From Rubrivivax sp. (GTDB lineage: Bacteria > Pseudomonadota > Gammaproteobacteria > Burkholderiales > Burkholderiaceae_C): a stretch of DNA of 64,000 nucleotides. The DNA is taken from NCBI GenBank assembly GCA_018780805.1, contig JADMJD010000030.1:12940-76939 (forward strand), read 5' to 3'. How positions within the stretch are numbered: the stretch's first letter is position 1; every line of letters starts with the position of its first letter. The notes below the pieces were generated by a model. The model was given only the letters and a program-made list of their open reading frames with translations, was not told where the DNA came from and ran no database searches. This document shows positions 1-9,040 of this stretch, in pieces. Both the position numbers and the translations under genes were made by a program.

Positions 1-2922
1 ACCTTCAAGCTCGGCACCGACCCCGACAAGGCGCAGCAGCTGGTGCAGAACCGCCTTTCGCAGGCCGAACCGCGGCTGCCCGAAGAAGTGCGGCGCCTGG
101 GCGTGACCAGCGTCAAGAGTTCACCCGACCTGACCATGGTGGTGCACCTGCTGTCGCCCAACGACCGCTACGACATGACCTACCTGCGCAACTACGCGGT
201 GCTCAATGTCAAGGACCGCCTGGCGCGGGTGCAGGGCGTGGGCCAGGTGCAGCTGTTCGGCAGCGGCGACTACTCGATGCGCGTCTGGCTGGACCCGCAG
301 AAGGTGGCACAGCGTGGCCTGTCGGCCAACGACGTGGTGCGCGCCATCCGTGAGCAGAACGTGCAGGCCGCCGCTGGTGTGGTGGGTGCGTCGCCGGGGC
401 TGGCAGGCATCGACCTGCAGTTGTCCATCAACGCCCAGGGCCGTTTGCAGAGCGAAGAAGAGTTCGGCGACATCATCGTCAAGACGGGCGATGGCGCCAA
501 TCAGGGTGCCGTGACCCGCCTGCGCGACATCGCCCGGCTGGAACTGGGCGCGGCCGACTACTCGCTGCGTTCGCTGCTGAACAACAAGTCGGCCGTGGCC
601 GTGCCCATCTTCCAGGCGCCCGGCAGCAACGCGATCCAGATCAGCACCGACGTGCGTGCGGCCATGGCCGAGCTGAAGAAGAACATGCCCGAAGGCGTGG
701 ACTACCAGATCGTCTACGACCCGACGCAGTTCGTGCGTGCCTCCATCGAATCGGTGGTGCACACGCTGCTCGAGGCCGTGGCCCTGGTGGTGCTGGTGGT
801 CATCCTCTTCCTCCAGACCTGGCGCGCGTCCATCATCCCGCTGCTGGCGGTGCCGGTGAGCGTGATCGGTACCTTTGCGGTGATGCAGCTGTTCGGCTTT
901 TCGATCAACGCCCTGAGCCTCTTCGGCCTGGTGCTGGCCATTGGCATCGTGGTTGACGACGCCATCGTGGTGGTGGAAAACGTCGAGCGCAACATCGAAG
1001 CCGGCCTGAGCCCGCGCGAGGCGACCTACCGCGCCATGCGCGAGGTGAGCGGCCCCATCATCGCCATCGCCCTGGTGCTGGTGGCGGTGTTCGTGCCGCT
1101 GGCGTTCATCAGTGGTCTGACGGGGCAGTTCTACAAGCAGTTTGCGCTGACCATCGCCATCAGCACGGTGATCTCGGCGGTGAACTCGCTGACGCTGTCG
1201 CCGGCCTTGGCCGCGCTGCTGCTCAAGGGCCACGGGGCGCCGAAAGACGCCTTGACGCGCGGCATGGACAAGGCTTTCGGCTGGCTCTTCCGCGGCTTCA
1301 ACCGCTTCTTCAAGCGTGGCTCGGATGCCTACGGCGGCGGCGTGCAGCGTGTGATCACGCGCAAGGCGCTGATGCTGGCCCTGTACCTGGTGCTGGTGGG
1401 GCTGGCGGCGCTGCTGTTCCGCGTCGTGCCCGGCGGTTTTGTGCCGGCGCAGGACAAGCAGTACCTGATCGGTTTTGCACAGCTGCCCGATGGTGCGACG
1501 CTGGACCGCACCGAGGACGTCATCCGCCGCATGGGCGACATCGCACTGAAACACCCGGGCGTGGAGGCCGCGGTGGCCTTCCCGGGCCTGTCGATCAACG
1601 GCTTCACCAACAGCAGCAATTCCGGCATCGTGTTCGTCACGCTCAAGCCCTTTGCCGAGCGTCAGCGGGCCGACCAGAGTGGTGGCGCCATCGCCGGCCA
1701 GCTGAACCAGCAGTTCGGCGCGATCCAGGACGCCTTCATCGCGATGTTCCCGCCGCCGCCGGTGCAGGGCCTGGGCACCACGGGCGGCTTCAAGCTGCAG
1801 CTGCAGGACCGCGCGGGCCTGGGGCTGGCCGCGCTGGACAGTGCCAGCAAGGCCTTCATGGCCAAGGCCTACCAGGCGCCGGAACTGGCGGGCCTGTTCA
1901 GCAGCCTGCAGGTGAACGTGCCGCAGCTGTATGCCGACATCGACCGCACCAAGGCGCGCCAGCTGGGCGTGCCGGTGACGGAGGTGTTCGACACCATGCA
2001 GATCTACCTCGGCAGCCTCTATGTCGACGACTTCAACAAGTTCGGCCGGACGTATTCCGTCCGTGTGCAGGCCGATGCCGCCTACCGCGCCCGCGCCGAG
2101 GACGTGGGCCTGCTCCAGGTGCGCTCGAACACCGGCGAGATGGTGCCGCTGGCCGCGCTGATGAGCGTGAACAACAGCTACGGCCCCGAGCGTGCCATGC
2201 GCTACAACGGTTTCCCGTCGGCCGACATCAACGGCGGCCCGGCCCCGGGTTACAGCTCGGGCCAGGCGCAGGCGGCGGTGGAACGCATCGCCGCCGAAAC
2301 GCTGCCGCCCGGCATCGGCTACGAGTGGACCGAGCTGACGTACCAGGAGATCCTGGCCGGCAACTCGGCAGCCTGGGTCTTCCCCTTGGCCATCCTGCTG
2401 GTCTTTCTGGTGCTGGCCGCGCAGTACGAAAGCCTGACGCTGCCGGTGGCCATCATCCTGATCGTGCCGATGGGCCTGCTCGCGGCGATGACGGGCGTGT
2501 GGCTCAGCAACGGCGACAACAACGTCTTCACGCAGATCGGCCTCATCGTGCTGGTGGGCTTGAGCGCGAAAAACGCGATCCTGATCGTCGAGTTCGCGCG
2601 CGAGCTGGAGTTTGCCGGCCGCACGCCGGTGCAGGCCGCCATCGAAGCCAGTCGCCTGCGCCTGCGGCCGATCCTGATGACCTCGCTGGCCTTCGTGATG
2701 GGAGTGTTGCCTCTCGCGCTGGCCACCGGCGCCGGTGCGGAGATGCGCCAGGCGATGGGCATCGCGGTCTTCACCGGCATGATCGGCGTGACCGCGTTCG
2801 GGCTCTTCCTCACACCGGTGTTCTACGTGCTGATGCGCCGGCTGACCGGCAACCAGCCGCTGCGCCACCACGGTGAGCTGCCGCAGGCCGCCGCACGGCC
2901 GGCACTCGGCCATGCCGACTGA
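1..2922 (+). CDS. RND multidrug efflux permease (HAE1/AcrB family), 5' partial
   Basis: Inner-membrane proton/drug antiporter of a tripartite efflux pump. The frame is open from base 1, so the N-terminus lies outside the window; about 973 of the usual 1040 or so residues are present. The first residues (TFKLGTDPDKAQ) match the AcrB porter-domain start. The family hallmark GIVVDDAIVVVENVER, with the proton-relay Asp pair at bases 955-960, is visible, as are hydrophobic blocks near 760-1240 and 2370-2850 corresponding to TM2-6 and TM8-12. It is followed after 32 bp by its outer-membrane factor; the periplasmic adaptor is presumably just upstream of the window. Substrate cannot be told. Family assignment is certain; the exact subfamily (MexF- or TtgB-like) is inference. 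Confidence 0.96.
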   Translation, partial: TFKLGTDPDKAQQLVQNRLSQAEPRLPEEVRRLGVTSVKSSPDLTMVVHLLSPNDRYDMTYLRNYAVLNVKDRLARVQGVGQVQLFGSGDYSMRVWLDPQKVAQRGLSANDVVRAIREQNVQAAAGVVGASPGLAGIDLQLSINAQGRLQSEEEFGDIIVKTGDGANQGAVTRLRDIARLELGAADYSLRSLLNNKSAVAVPIFQAPGSNAIQISTDVRAAMAELKKNMPEGVDYQIVYDPTQFVRASIESVVHTLLEAVALVVLVVILFLQTWRASIIPLLAVPVSVIGTFAVMQLFGFSINALSLFGLVLAIGIVVDDAIVVVENVERNIEAGLSPREATYRAMREVSGPIIAIALVLVAVFVPLAFISGLTGQFYKQFALTIAISTVISAVNSLTLSPALAALLLKGHGAPKDALTRGMDKAFGWLFRGFNRFFKRGSDAYGGGVQRVITRKALMLALYLVLVGLAALLFRVVPGGFVPAQDKQYLIGFAQLPDGATLDRTEDVIRRMGDIALKHPGVEAAVAFPGLSINGFTNSSNSGIVFVTLKPFAERQRADQSGGAIAGQLNQQFGAIQDAFIAMFPPPPVQGLGTTGGFKLQLQDRAGLGLAALDSASKAFMAKAYQAPELAGLFSSLQVNVPQLYADIDRTKARQLGVPVTEVFDTMQIYLGSLYVDDFNKFGRTYSVRVQADAAYRARAEDVGLLQVRSNTGEMVPLAALMSVNNSYGPERAMRYNGFPSADINGGPAPGYSSGQAQAAVERIAAETLPPGIGYEWTELTYQEILAGNSAAWVFPLAILLVFLVLAAQYESLTLPVAIILIVPMGLLAAMTGVWLSNGDNNVFTQIGLIVLVGLSAKNAILIVEFARELEFAGRTPVQAAIEASRLRLRPILMTSLAFVMGVLPLALATGAGAEMRQAMGIAVFTGMIGVTAFGLFLTPVFYVLMRRLTGNQPLRHHGELPQAAARPALGHAD

Positions 2923-2954
2923 GCCCTTGAACAACAACAAACAAGGACAAGCAG

Positions 2955-4334
2955 ATGAACATCCCACACCGCCTTGCCGCGATGCTGGCCGCCCTGGTGC
3001 TGGCCGGTTGCGCCAGCGTGCCGGCGCTCGAGCCGCAGGCCTTGCCGGTGGCGCCCGCGGCCTTCAAGCAGACGCAGACCTCCACCACTGCCGCCACCCC
3101 CCAGGCCGCCTGGTGGCTGGCCTTCGCCGATGCGCCGCTGGCCGACCTGCAACAGCGCGCCGAACGCAGCAACAACAACATTCGCCTCGCGTCGGCCCGC
3201 CTGGCACAGGCACGCGCCGTGCTGCGCGGCGTTGAGGCCAACCGCGCGCCACAGCTCGGTGCGGGCGTGGGCGCGGCACGTGAAGCCCTGCCCGGTGCGC
3301 GGCCCGCCACGCTGTTGAGCGTGGGTGCCAACCTCTCCTACGAGGTGGACCTGGCCGGCCGCCTGGCCCAGGCCAGCAGCGCAGCCGAGCTCGACGCGCG
3401 CCAGCAAGAAGCCTTGCTGCGTGAGGCGCAGCTGCTGGTGCAGGCCGAGCTTGCGCGCAGCTACTTTGCGCTGCGCGCGCTGGACGCCGAACATGCCCTG
3501 GTGCTGAGCACCGTGGCCGCCTACCGCGCCACGCTGCAGCTCACCGAACGGCGCTTCGCGGCCGGCGACGTGCCGGAGCTCGACGTGGCGCGCGTGCGGA
3601 GCGAACTGGCGGCCACCGAGTCCGACGCGCTGGCGCTGCAACGCCAGCGCAGCTGGGTGGCACATGCCATCGCGGTGCTGGTCGGCGAGTCGGCGTCGAC
3701 CTTCAGCCTGCCGGCGGCCGAGTGGTCGGCCGCCTTGCCGCAGGTGCCGGCGGGCCTGCCCAGCAGTGTGCTGGCGCGCAGGCCTGATGTGGCGGCAGCG
3801 CAGAGCGCCTGGCTGGCGGCGCAGGCGCGTGTCGGTGTTGCACAGAACGCCTGGTGGCCCAGCCTCACGCTCACGGCGGCGGGTGGCCAGGCCTCGCCGG
3901 AGTTGAGCGATGTTTTCAAGTGGTCGGCGCGCAACTGGGGCGTGGGCGCCTTGTTGTCGCTGCCGATCTTCGACGGCGGCCGGCGAGAGGCCGGTGTGGC
4001 CAGTGCCCGCGCCGATCTCGAGGCCGCGTTGGCGCGCTACCGCGAGCAGGCGCTGGTGGCGTTCAAGGACGTCGAGGACGAACTCGCTGCGTTGCATCTG
4101 CTGGCCGAACAGGCGCAGGCTCAGGCGCGTGCTGTGGGTTCGGCAGAACGTGTGACGTTGCTGTCGGAAAGCCGCTACCGCAATGGCCTCGTCAGCCAGC
4201 TGGAACTGCTGGACGCACGCCGCAGCGAACTGCGCAACCGCCGCCAGGCCTTGCAGGTGCGCGCGGCGCAGTACCAGTCCACCATCGGACTCATCCGTGC
4301 CCTGGGTGGTGGCTGGGGTCCGATGGCGGGCTGA
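2955..4334 (+). CDS. NodT/OprM-family outer-membrane efflux lipoprotein
   Basis: Outer-membrane channel (TolC-like beta-barrel plus alpha-helical tunnel) of the efflux pump encoded just upstream. The start is supported by an AAGGACAAGCAG ribosome-binding stretch before ATG and by a lipoprotein signal peptide (MNIPHRLAAMLAALVLAGC) with lipobox LAGC. At 459 residues it has the normal family length. The two internally repeated OEP domains are recognisable from the long Ala/Leu/Arg-rich helices, such as the first starting after AWWLAF and the second after RRPDVAAAQSAWLAAQARVG. It is cotranscribed with the RND gene, as usual for oprM/nodT-type genes. The adaptor is not in the window. Confidence 0.94.
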   Translation: MNIPHRLAAMLAALVLAGCASVPALEPQALPVAPAAFKQTQTSTTAATPQAAWWLAFADAPLADLQQRAERSNNNIRLASARLAQARAVLRGVEANRAPQLGAGVGAAREALPGARPATLLSVGANLSYEVDLAGRLAQASSAAELDARQQEALLREAQLLVQAELARSYFALRALDAEHALVLSTVAAYRATLQLTERRFAAGDVPELDVARVRSELAATESDALALQRQRSWVAHAIAVLVGESASTFSLPAAEWSAALPQVPAGLPSSVLARRPDVAAAQSAWLAAQARVGVAQNAWWPSLTLTAAGGQASPELSDVFKWSARNWGVGALLSLPIFDGGRREAGVASARADLEAALARYREQALVAFKDVEDELAALHLLAEQAQAQARAVGSAERVTLLSESRYRNGLVSQLELLDARRSELRNRRQALQVRAAQYQSTIGLIRALGGGWGPMAG

Positions 4335-4797
4335 GTCGCACGCCAAGCTGACCCAGCTCCGGCAGAGGCCGGCCCTGCTCAGCCGTCGTCAGAATTCAAG
4401 GTCCTGAAGCGACAAGGGGGTGCAACCTTTCGGTGCAACCCCTTGGGATGACTGGGTGGAGGCGAGGAGGATCGCAATCCGCCCTGTAGGCCGCACCGTT
4501 GCTCGACGATGTGTCTCTCAAGCCCGAGGGTTACTGCAGAAGTTACTGCGGCCATCAAGGCGGTCACGTTGGCAGCCTCTGGGGAGGGGGCGGAGTCCGG
4601 ACGAAGTCCTAGAACACGCGCAAATACCAGCGTTCGGCAATCAACGTTGTGGGAGTTGCCCCCACAGTTGCCCCCAGCGACGGAGCGCTGCAATTTCAGC
4701 CCCGAGCAGCCAGCATCGGGGCACGAGAATGAGAGTTTGCGCTTCTTGGCGAACGCACGCGGGCGTTCGCAATCCCCGGTTTCACGCTGCAGTGGTC

Positions 4798-4825
4798 GCA
4801 GGTTCGCACCCTGCACCGCCCACCA
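4798..4825 (+). pseudogene. tRNA 3'-end fragment (resembles tRNA-Val)
   Basis: The sequence folds as a T-arm (GCAGG, loop TTCGCAC, CCTGC) followed by acceptor strand ACCGCCC and discriminator/CCA (ACCA). This resembles the 3' end of bacterial tRNA-Val(GAC), whose 5' strand would be GGGCGGT. No matching 5' acceptor strand, D-arm or anticodon arm exists upstream, and the T-loop has C where the usual A occurs (TTCGAAY). It is therefore a fragment and not a working tRNA. Such 3' ends are typical leftovers of integration at a tRNA gene. Identity as Val is inferred from the acceptor strand only. Confidence 0.55.
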
Positions 4826-4852
4826 GGATTTCACGGTGAAATGAAAGGCATA

Positions 4853-4880
4853 CGCCACCCTAGAGGTGGCGCCTTTTGTT
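4853..4880 (+). terminator. Rho-independent terminator
   Basis: Perfect 7-bp stem CGCCACC/GGTGGCG with loop CTAGA (4853-4871), followed by CCTTTTGTT. It lies 28 bp after the tRNA-like fragment, where the terminator of a tRNA transcript would be expected. Confidence 0.65.
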
Positions 4881-5374
4881 GACGGCGGGGAAAGAGTGGG
4901 TCAAACAGCCCTGGACGTCCAGGGACGCTGACCTTCGTCGTGGCGTGCTTGGGCACCGAGTCGGTTTCGCCACATCCCGTTGTCTGCGGCACCAACCGCA
5001 GAACTCTGATGGCGCCCCCAGCACCAGGGTGGCGATGATGGGCATCGTGCGCAGGTGCGGCCGGCGAGCTGGATGTCAATGTCAGGGGACGCCATCTCGC
5101 CGACGCCTACTGGCTGCCACACGCCCAGCGGGCTGGGGGCCAGCCGAGCGGCCGGGGCCCACAACGTCATCCGTCCTTGGCGGCAGGTGGCCATCCAAAA
5201 GTAGCAAGGGCTTGCTGTCTTCCGGTCGATAACCAGCCTCGACTCAGTGCTGGTGTGCCCGGTCCGCGTCTGCAGGACAGTGGTGCCACAGGTTCACGCC
5301 TGTTTGCGCACCTTCAGTTCTTCTCCGCACCAATGGCCAGCGCGCTCCCGTGCCTGCCTCCCGAAAGGACCCCT

Positions 5375-6154
5375 GTGAAATCGATCTTCAAGCCCTCCGC
5401 CTTCTTCTTCGCCTTCGGTTTGGCCACGTTGAGTCTCATCGCTCCCGCACATGCTGCAGGCGATGCCGACAAGCCGACCGTGGTGCTGGTGCACGGTGCC
5501 TTCGACGATGGCTCTGGCTGGAATGAGGTCGTGCCGTCTCTGCTGGCCAAGGGCCTGCGGGTCGTGTCCGTGCAGAACCCACTGAGCTCGCTGGCCGATG
5601 ACGTGGCCGCCACCCGTCGCGTGCTTGACGTGCAGACCGGCCCGGTTGTCCTGGTTGGCCACTCCTGGGGCGGCATGGTGATCACCGAGATCGGTGTCCA
5701 CCCGCGCGTGAAGTCGCTGGTCTACGTCGCCGCGTTTGCGCCATCGGTTGGCCAGTCGATCAACGACATGGCCAAGGACTACCCCAAGCCCAGCGGACTG
5801 GACCACGTCGTCGTCGACAAGGAGGGCTTTGTCACGCTGTCCTTTGAAGGCATCTCCAAACACTTCGCCCAGGACGTGCCCGTGGCGAAGCAGCGCCTCA
5901 TGACCGCCGTGCAGGGCCCGATCCGCGGTGCGAACTTCGACGAGAAGGTGAGCGTGGCCGCCTGGTCTTCAAAGCCTTCGTGGTTCATCGTCGCCGACCA
6001 GGACCGCATGATCCAGCCTGCCCTGCAACTGGACAACGCCAAGAAGATTTTGGCCAAGGTCGTGCGTGTGCCCACCAGCCACGTGCCGCAGCTGTCCAAG
6101 TCCAAGCAGGTCACCCAGGCCATCCTGGAAGCCGCTGCCGCCGCGCGGCTCTGA
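5375..6154 (+). CDS. Exported alpha/beta hydrolase
   Basis: A 259-residue alpha/beta-fold hydrolase. The GTG start is chosen because AAAGGA lies a few bases upstream and because it creates a signal peptide (VKSIFKPSAFFFAFGLATLSL, then IAPAHAAG) with cleavage after AHA. The strand/oxyanion motif VLVHGAFDDG and the nucleophile elbow GHSWGG are clear; the acid (ADQDR region) and the His (TSHVPQL) follow at the C-terminus. It resembles the small esterase/hydrolase group often annotated as alpha/beta hydrolase or pimeloyl-ester-like esterase; the substrate is unknown. A GMC oxidoreductase follows after only 21 bp, so the two are probably cotranscribed. Earlier in-frame starts have no ribosome-binding site and would bury the signal peptide. 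Confidence 0.88.
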   Translation: MKSIFKPSAFFFAFGLATLSLIAPAHAAGDADKPTVVLVHGAFDDGSGWNEVVPSLLAKGLRVVSVQNPLSSLADDVAATRRVLDVQTGPVVLVGHSWGGMVITEIGVHPRVKSLVYVAAFAPSVGQSINDMAKDYPKPSGLDHVVVDKEGFVTLSFEGISKHFAQDVPVAKQRLMTAVQGPIRGANFDEKVSVAAWSSKPSWFIVADQDRMIQPALQLDNAKKILAKVVRVPTSHVPQLSKSKQVTQAILEAAAAARL

Positions 6155-6175
6155 GGCGTCGCCGGGAGAACTGCC

Positions 6176-7771
6176 ATGACCCTGACCCACAGCACCGAAC
6201 GTGCAAGCCCGAAGGAGCCGCCGGCGGCGGACGCGGAACGACACTACGACTTCATCGTCTGCGGAGCCGGGACATCCGGCTGCGTGGTGGCCGGCCGGCT
6301 GGCCGAGAACCCCGAGCTGCGGGTGCTGCTGATCGAGGCCGGATCGCACGACGAACACGACGACGTGATGCAGCCCGGCCACTGGCCGCTGAACTTGGGC
6401 AGCGCGCGCGACTGGAACTTCGCCGGCCAGCCCAATGCCCATGTCAACCACCGGCGCATCCCGCTGAACATGGGCCGTGTGCTCGGCGGCGGCTCCAGCG
6501 TCAACGTGATGGTCTGGGCCCGCGGGCACCAGAACGACTGGGAGGACTTCGCCGCCGAGAGCGGTGACCCGGCGTGGAACTACGCCTCCGTGCTGGAGAT
6601 TTACAAGCGCGTGGAGGACTACATCGGCCAGCCCGACCCGGCGCGCCGCGGCCAGGGTGGCCCGGTGCACGTCAGCCCCGCGCGCAACGCCCAGCCGATA
6701 GCGCACGCCATGATCGAGGCCGCGCGCGAGCTGGGCATCCCCAGCTTCGACAACCCCAACGGCCAGATGATGGAAGGCCGCGGAGGTGCTGCCATCAACG
6801 ACCTCATCGTCAAGGACGGCCAGCGCCACTCCATCTACCGCGCCTATGTGCACCCGCGCCGCCACCAGCCCAACCTCACCGTCCTGACAGACACGCAGGT
6901 CAGCCGGGTGTTGTTCGAAGGCACCCGCGTGGTCGGGGTGGAAGCCCTGCGCGAAGGCCGGCTGGAGCGCTACACCGCGCAGCAGGAGGTCATCCTGTCG
7001 CTGGGCGCGGTGAACACCCCCAAGGTCCTGATGCAATCGGGCGTGGGCCCCGAGGACGAGTTGCGCCGGCACGGCATCCCGCTGGTGCAGCACCTGCCCG
7101 GCGTGGGCGCCAACCACCAGGACCACGTGTCCTTCGCGGTGATCTTCGAGTACAGCTCGCCCCAGCCGGTGGGATACGGTGGCTCGGAGGCCACGCTGTA
7201 CTGGAGCAGCAGTGCCGCGCTGCGCCAGCCCGACATGTTCCATTGCCAGGTCGAGTTCCCGGTGCCCAGTGCCGAGAACGCCGGTCTGGGCGTGCCGGCG
7301 CACGGCTGGACCATGTTCGCCGGCCTTGCGCACCCCAAGAGCCGCGGGCGCATCACGCTGTCGGGGGCGAACGTGGGTGATGCGCCCCTCATCGAGCCGA
7401 ACACGCTGAGTGACCCGGACGACCTGCGCTGCGCCTACGACAACATCCGGCTGGTGCAGGAACTCGGCGCGCAGCGGGCGTTCCGGGGGCTGGTGAAGGC
7501 GGAGAGCCTGCCGGGGCGGATGAGTCCGGGGGCGCTGGAGCAGTACGTGCGCAATGCGGCCGTGACCTACTGGCACCAGAGCTGCACGGCCAAGATGGGC
7601 CGTGACGCGATGTCCGTGGTCGATAGCCGGCTACAGGTTTACGGCCTGCAGGGCCTGCGCATTGCGGACGCCTCGGTCATGCCCCACGTCACCAGCGGCA
7701 ACACGATGGCGCCTTGCGTGGTCATTGGCGAGCGTGCCGTCCAGGAGATCCGCACCGTGCATGGCATCTGA
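6176..7771 (+). CDS. GMC-family FAD-dependent oxidoreductase (choline dehydrogenase-like)
   Basis: Flavoprotein of the glucose-methanol-choline family, oxidising an alcohol. The N-terminal FAD-binding Rossmann motif (FIVCGAGTSGCVVAGRLAE, then LLIEAGS) lies near residues 23-55. GMC signature 1 (NMGRVLGGGSSVNVMVWARG) is near residues 98-117, and signature 2 (the GAVNTPKVLMQSG region) near 280. The catalytic C-terminal block contains WHQSCTAKMG (catalytic His) and TSGNTMAPC. At 531 residues it is a full-length member. The gene directly follows the exported hydrolase. There is no signal peptide, so it is cytoplasmic. The substrate is not deducible; choline dehydrogenase itself is only the best-known relative. 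Confidence 0.92.
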   Translation: MTLTHSTERASPKEPPAADAERHYDFIVCGAGTSGCVVAGRLAENPELRVLLIEAGSHDEHDDVMQPGHWPLNLGSARDWNFAGQPNAHVNHRRIPLNMGRVLGGGSSVNVMVWARGHQNDWEDFAAESGDPAWNYASVLEIYKRVEDYIGQPDPARRGQGGPVHVSPARNAQPIAHAMIEAARELGIPSFDNPNGQMMEGRGGAAINDLIVKDGQRHSIYRAYVHPRRHQPNLTVLTDTQVSRVLFEGTRVVGVEALREGRLERYTAQQEVILSLGAVNTPKVLMQSGVGPEDELRRHGIPLVQHLPGVGANHQDHVSFAVIFEYSSPQPVGYGGSEATLYWSSSAALRQPDMFHCQVEFPVPSAENAGLGVPAHGWTMFAGLAHPKSRGRITLSGANVGDAPLIEPNTLSDPDDLRCAYDNIRLVQELGAQRAFRGLVKAESLPGRMSPGALEQYVRNAAVTYWHQSCTAKMGRDAMSVVDSRLQVYGLQGLRIADASVMPHVTSGNTMAPCVVIGERAVQEIRTVHGI

Positions 7772-7804
7772 TTCGAGGGGCGACTCGGCCTGCCGTTGGC
7801 GTTG

Positions 7805-8428
7805 TCACACTCGTTCAAAGCTGGCGAGCCCTCGCTGTACCAGGCCGCGGCCGGCCGCGACGATGACCGCCTGTGTCCTGCTGGACGAGCCGAGCTTGCC
7901 CATGATGGCGCCGACATGCGACTTGATGGTGCCCACCGTCAGGTTCATCTGGCGCGCGATGAGCTTGTTGCTGAGGCCGCTGGCGAGCAGTTCCAGCACC
8001 TCGATCTCGCGCCCGGTGAGTGCCGAGTGCGCCAGACTGCTGGCCATGCGCTCGGTGGCCTGCGCGCAGAAGTAGCGTGCGCCACGGTGCACGGCGTGTA
8101 CGGCCTGGAGGGCGTCTTGTGTGCTGCAGCCTTGGACCAGGTAGCCGAGCACGCCTGCGCGCAGCGCGAAGCGCACGTCGGCTTCGCTGCAGCGCGAGGT
8201 GAACACCAGGACTTTGGGCGCGGACGGTTGGCTGTGGCCAGGACGTTCAGGCTTGCGTGCGGCTGTCAGCCCCTGCTCGTAGTCGGCGACGATCACCTGG
8301 GCATCAGGGAAGTCGCCGCCGTCCATCACATGGAGCCGTGGATCGTTGCGCAGGATGGCGCGCAGGCCGGCCGCGAGCAGCGCGTCGCCATGGCAGATTT
8401 GCACGTGGATGTGGTCAGGTGCGTGCAT
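7805..8428 (-). CDS. LuxR/NarL-type regulator with degenerate receiver domain
   Basis: A 207-residue protein with a C-terminal LuxR HTH (LTGREIEVLELLASGLSNKL, then GTIKSHVGAIMGKLG) and a shortened NarL-like receiver. The receiver keeps the beta-3 Asp (VIVADYEQG) and the beta-4 Thr (VLVFTS). It lacks the acidic pair after beta-1 (QICHGD in place of DD) and the beta-5 Lys (GYLVQG in place of YLLKD), and the helix-2 region is contracted. Phosphorylation by a normal histidine kinase is therefore unlikely. Close paralogues lie at 28016 and 28762. It is convergent with the GMC gene. No sensor kinase is nearby. The cue and targets are unknown. Confidence 0.85.
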   Translation of the reverse strand: MHAPDHIHVQICHGDALLAAGLRAILRNDPRLHVMDGGDFPDAQVIVADYEQGLTAARKPERPGHSQPSAPKVLVFTSRCSEADVRFALRAGVLGYLVQGCSTQDALQAVHAVHRGARYFCAQATERMASSLAHSALTGREIEVLELLASGLSNKLIARQMNLTVGTIKSHVGAIMGKLGSSSRTQAVIVAAGRGLVQRGLASFERV

Positions 8429-8477
8429 CTTTCACTCCCTGGAGAGTCAGTTGAAACAATGGATTCCTGTGCCGGGC

Positions 8478-8957
8478 CTAAAGGCTCAAGGCGCTCAGGC
8501 CCGGGTGATCGTCGGGGCGTCGGCCCAGGCGCCAGTGGAACTGGCGTTGCTCGGGCGTGATGGGCTGGTCATCGGCGCTCGCGTAGCGCAGTGTCATCAA
8601 GCCCTGTGCGTTGAACGCCCAGTTCTCGTCGCCAACGGATCGAAACCAGTGGCCGGCACCGTCATGGAATTCGCAGGCGAAGCGGACCGCGATGCGGTTC
8701 TCAGCACAGGTCCACAGTTCCTTGATCAGGCGGTAGTCCAGTTGGGTGGACCACTTGTGCTTGAGGAACTGCAGGATCTGCGCACGACCCGTCGGGAACT
8801 CCGTGCGGTGGCGCCATCGGCTGTCGACCGTGCAGGCCAGTGTGACGCGCTCAGGATCGCGAGAGTTCCAGGCGTCTTCGGCCATGCGCACCTTCGTGGC
8901 GGCCGTCTCCGTGCTGAAGGGCGGGATGGGGGGGCGGGCCAGTTCCAGTGTGCGCAT
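8478..8957 (-). CDS. NTF2-like protein, DUF1348 family
   Basis: A cytoplasmic protein of about 159 residues with the NTF2/SnoaL-like cone fold. The DUF1348 pattern is clear: [12 protein letters not shown] at the N-terminus, then [36 protein letters not shown] and the C-terminal [14 protein letters not shown]. The start is placed at the ATG giving [10 protein letters not shown]; a GTG 30 bp upstream is also in frame. Members are about 150 residues and have no settled function. The gene lies between a LuxR-type regulator and the tandem STAND regulators, all on the minus strand. Confidence 0.85.
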   Translation of the reverse strand: MRTLELARPPIPPFSTETAATKVRMAEDAWNSRDPERVTLACTVDSRWRHRTEFPTGRAQILQFLKHKWSTQLDYRLIKELWTCAENRIAVRFACEFHDGAGHWFRSVGDENWAFNAQGLMTLRYASADDQPITPEQRQFHWRLGRRPDDHPGLSALSL

Positions 8958-9040
8958 GCCGATGGAGTGTCCTGAACACGGCGCCACAAGTCCCCATCGC
9001 GGCCCAATGGTTTCCCAACGCTTGCCGCTGCACCCCGGGT

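Larger units (their letters stand above)
4335..5374. other. Non-coding interval between efflux operon and hydrolase
   Basis: About 1.04 kb without a convincing gene. Near 4410-4440 there is a short direct repeat of GGTGCAACC. At 4749-4770 there is a perfect 8-bp stem (GCGAACGC/GCGTTCGC). A tRNA-like 3' end lies at 4798-4825 and an intrinsic terminator at 4853-4880; these two are listed separately. Open frames here lack ribosome-binding sites and recognisable domains. Composition around 4500-4760 looks like decayed coding DNA, possibly a lost integrated element, but I cannot identify it. Confidence 0.5.

Noticed and set aside
121-2967. A very long open frame on the minus strand across the RND gene
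   Set aside because: It is the GC-rich complement of a clear efflux permease; its translation is His/Arg/Gln-rich and has no domain.
4798-4825. Possible tmRNA 3' end
   Set aside because: The T-arm and CCA could suit tmRNA, but no tag reading frame or 5' half was found upstream; a tRNA fragment is simpler.
4379-4858. Minus-strand open frame with a WWAVQGANLRPL-like start
   Set aside because: This is the known spurious translation of a tRNA 3' end read backwards; the tRNA-like fragment explains it.
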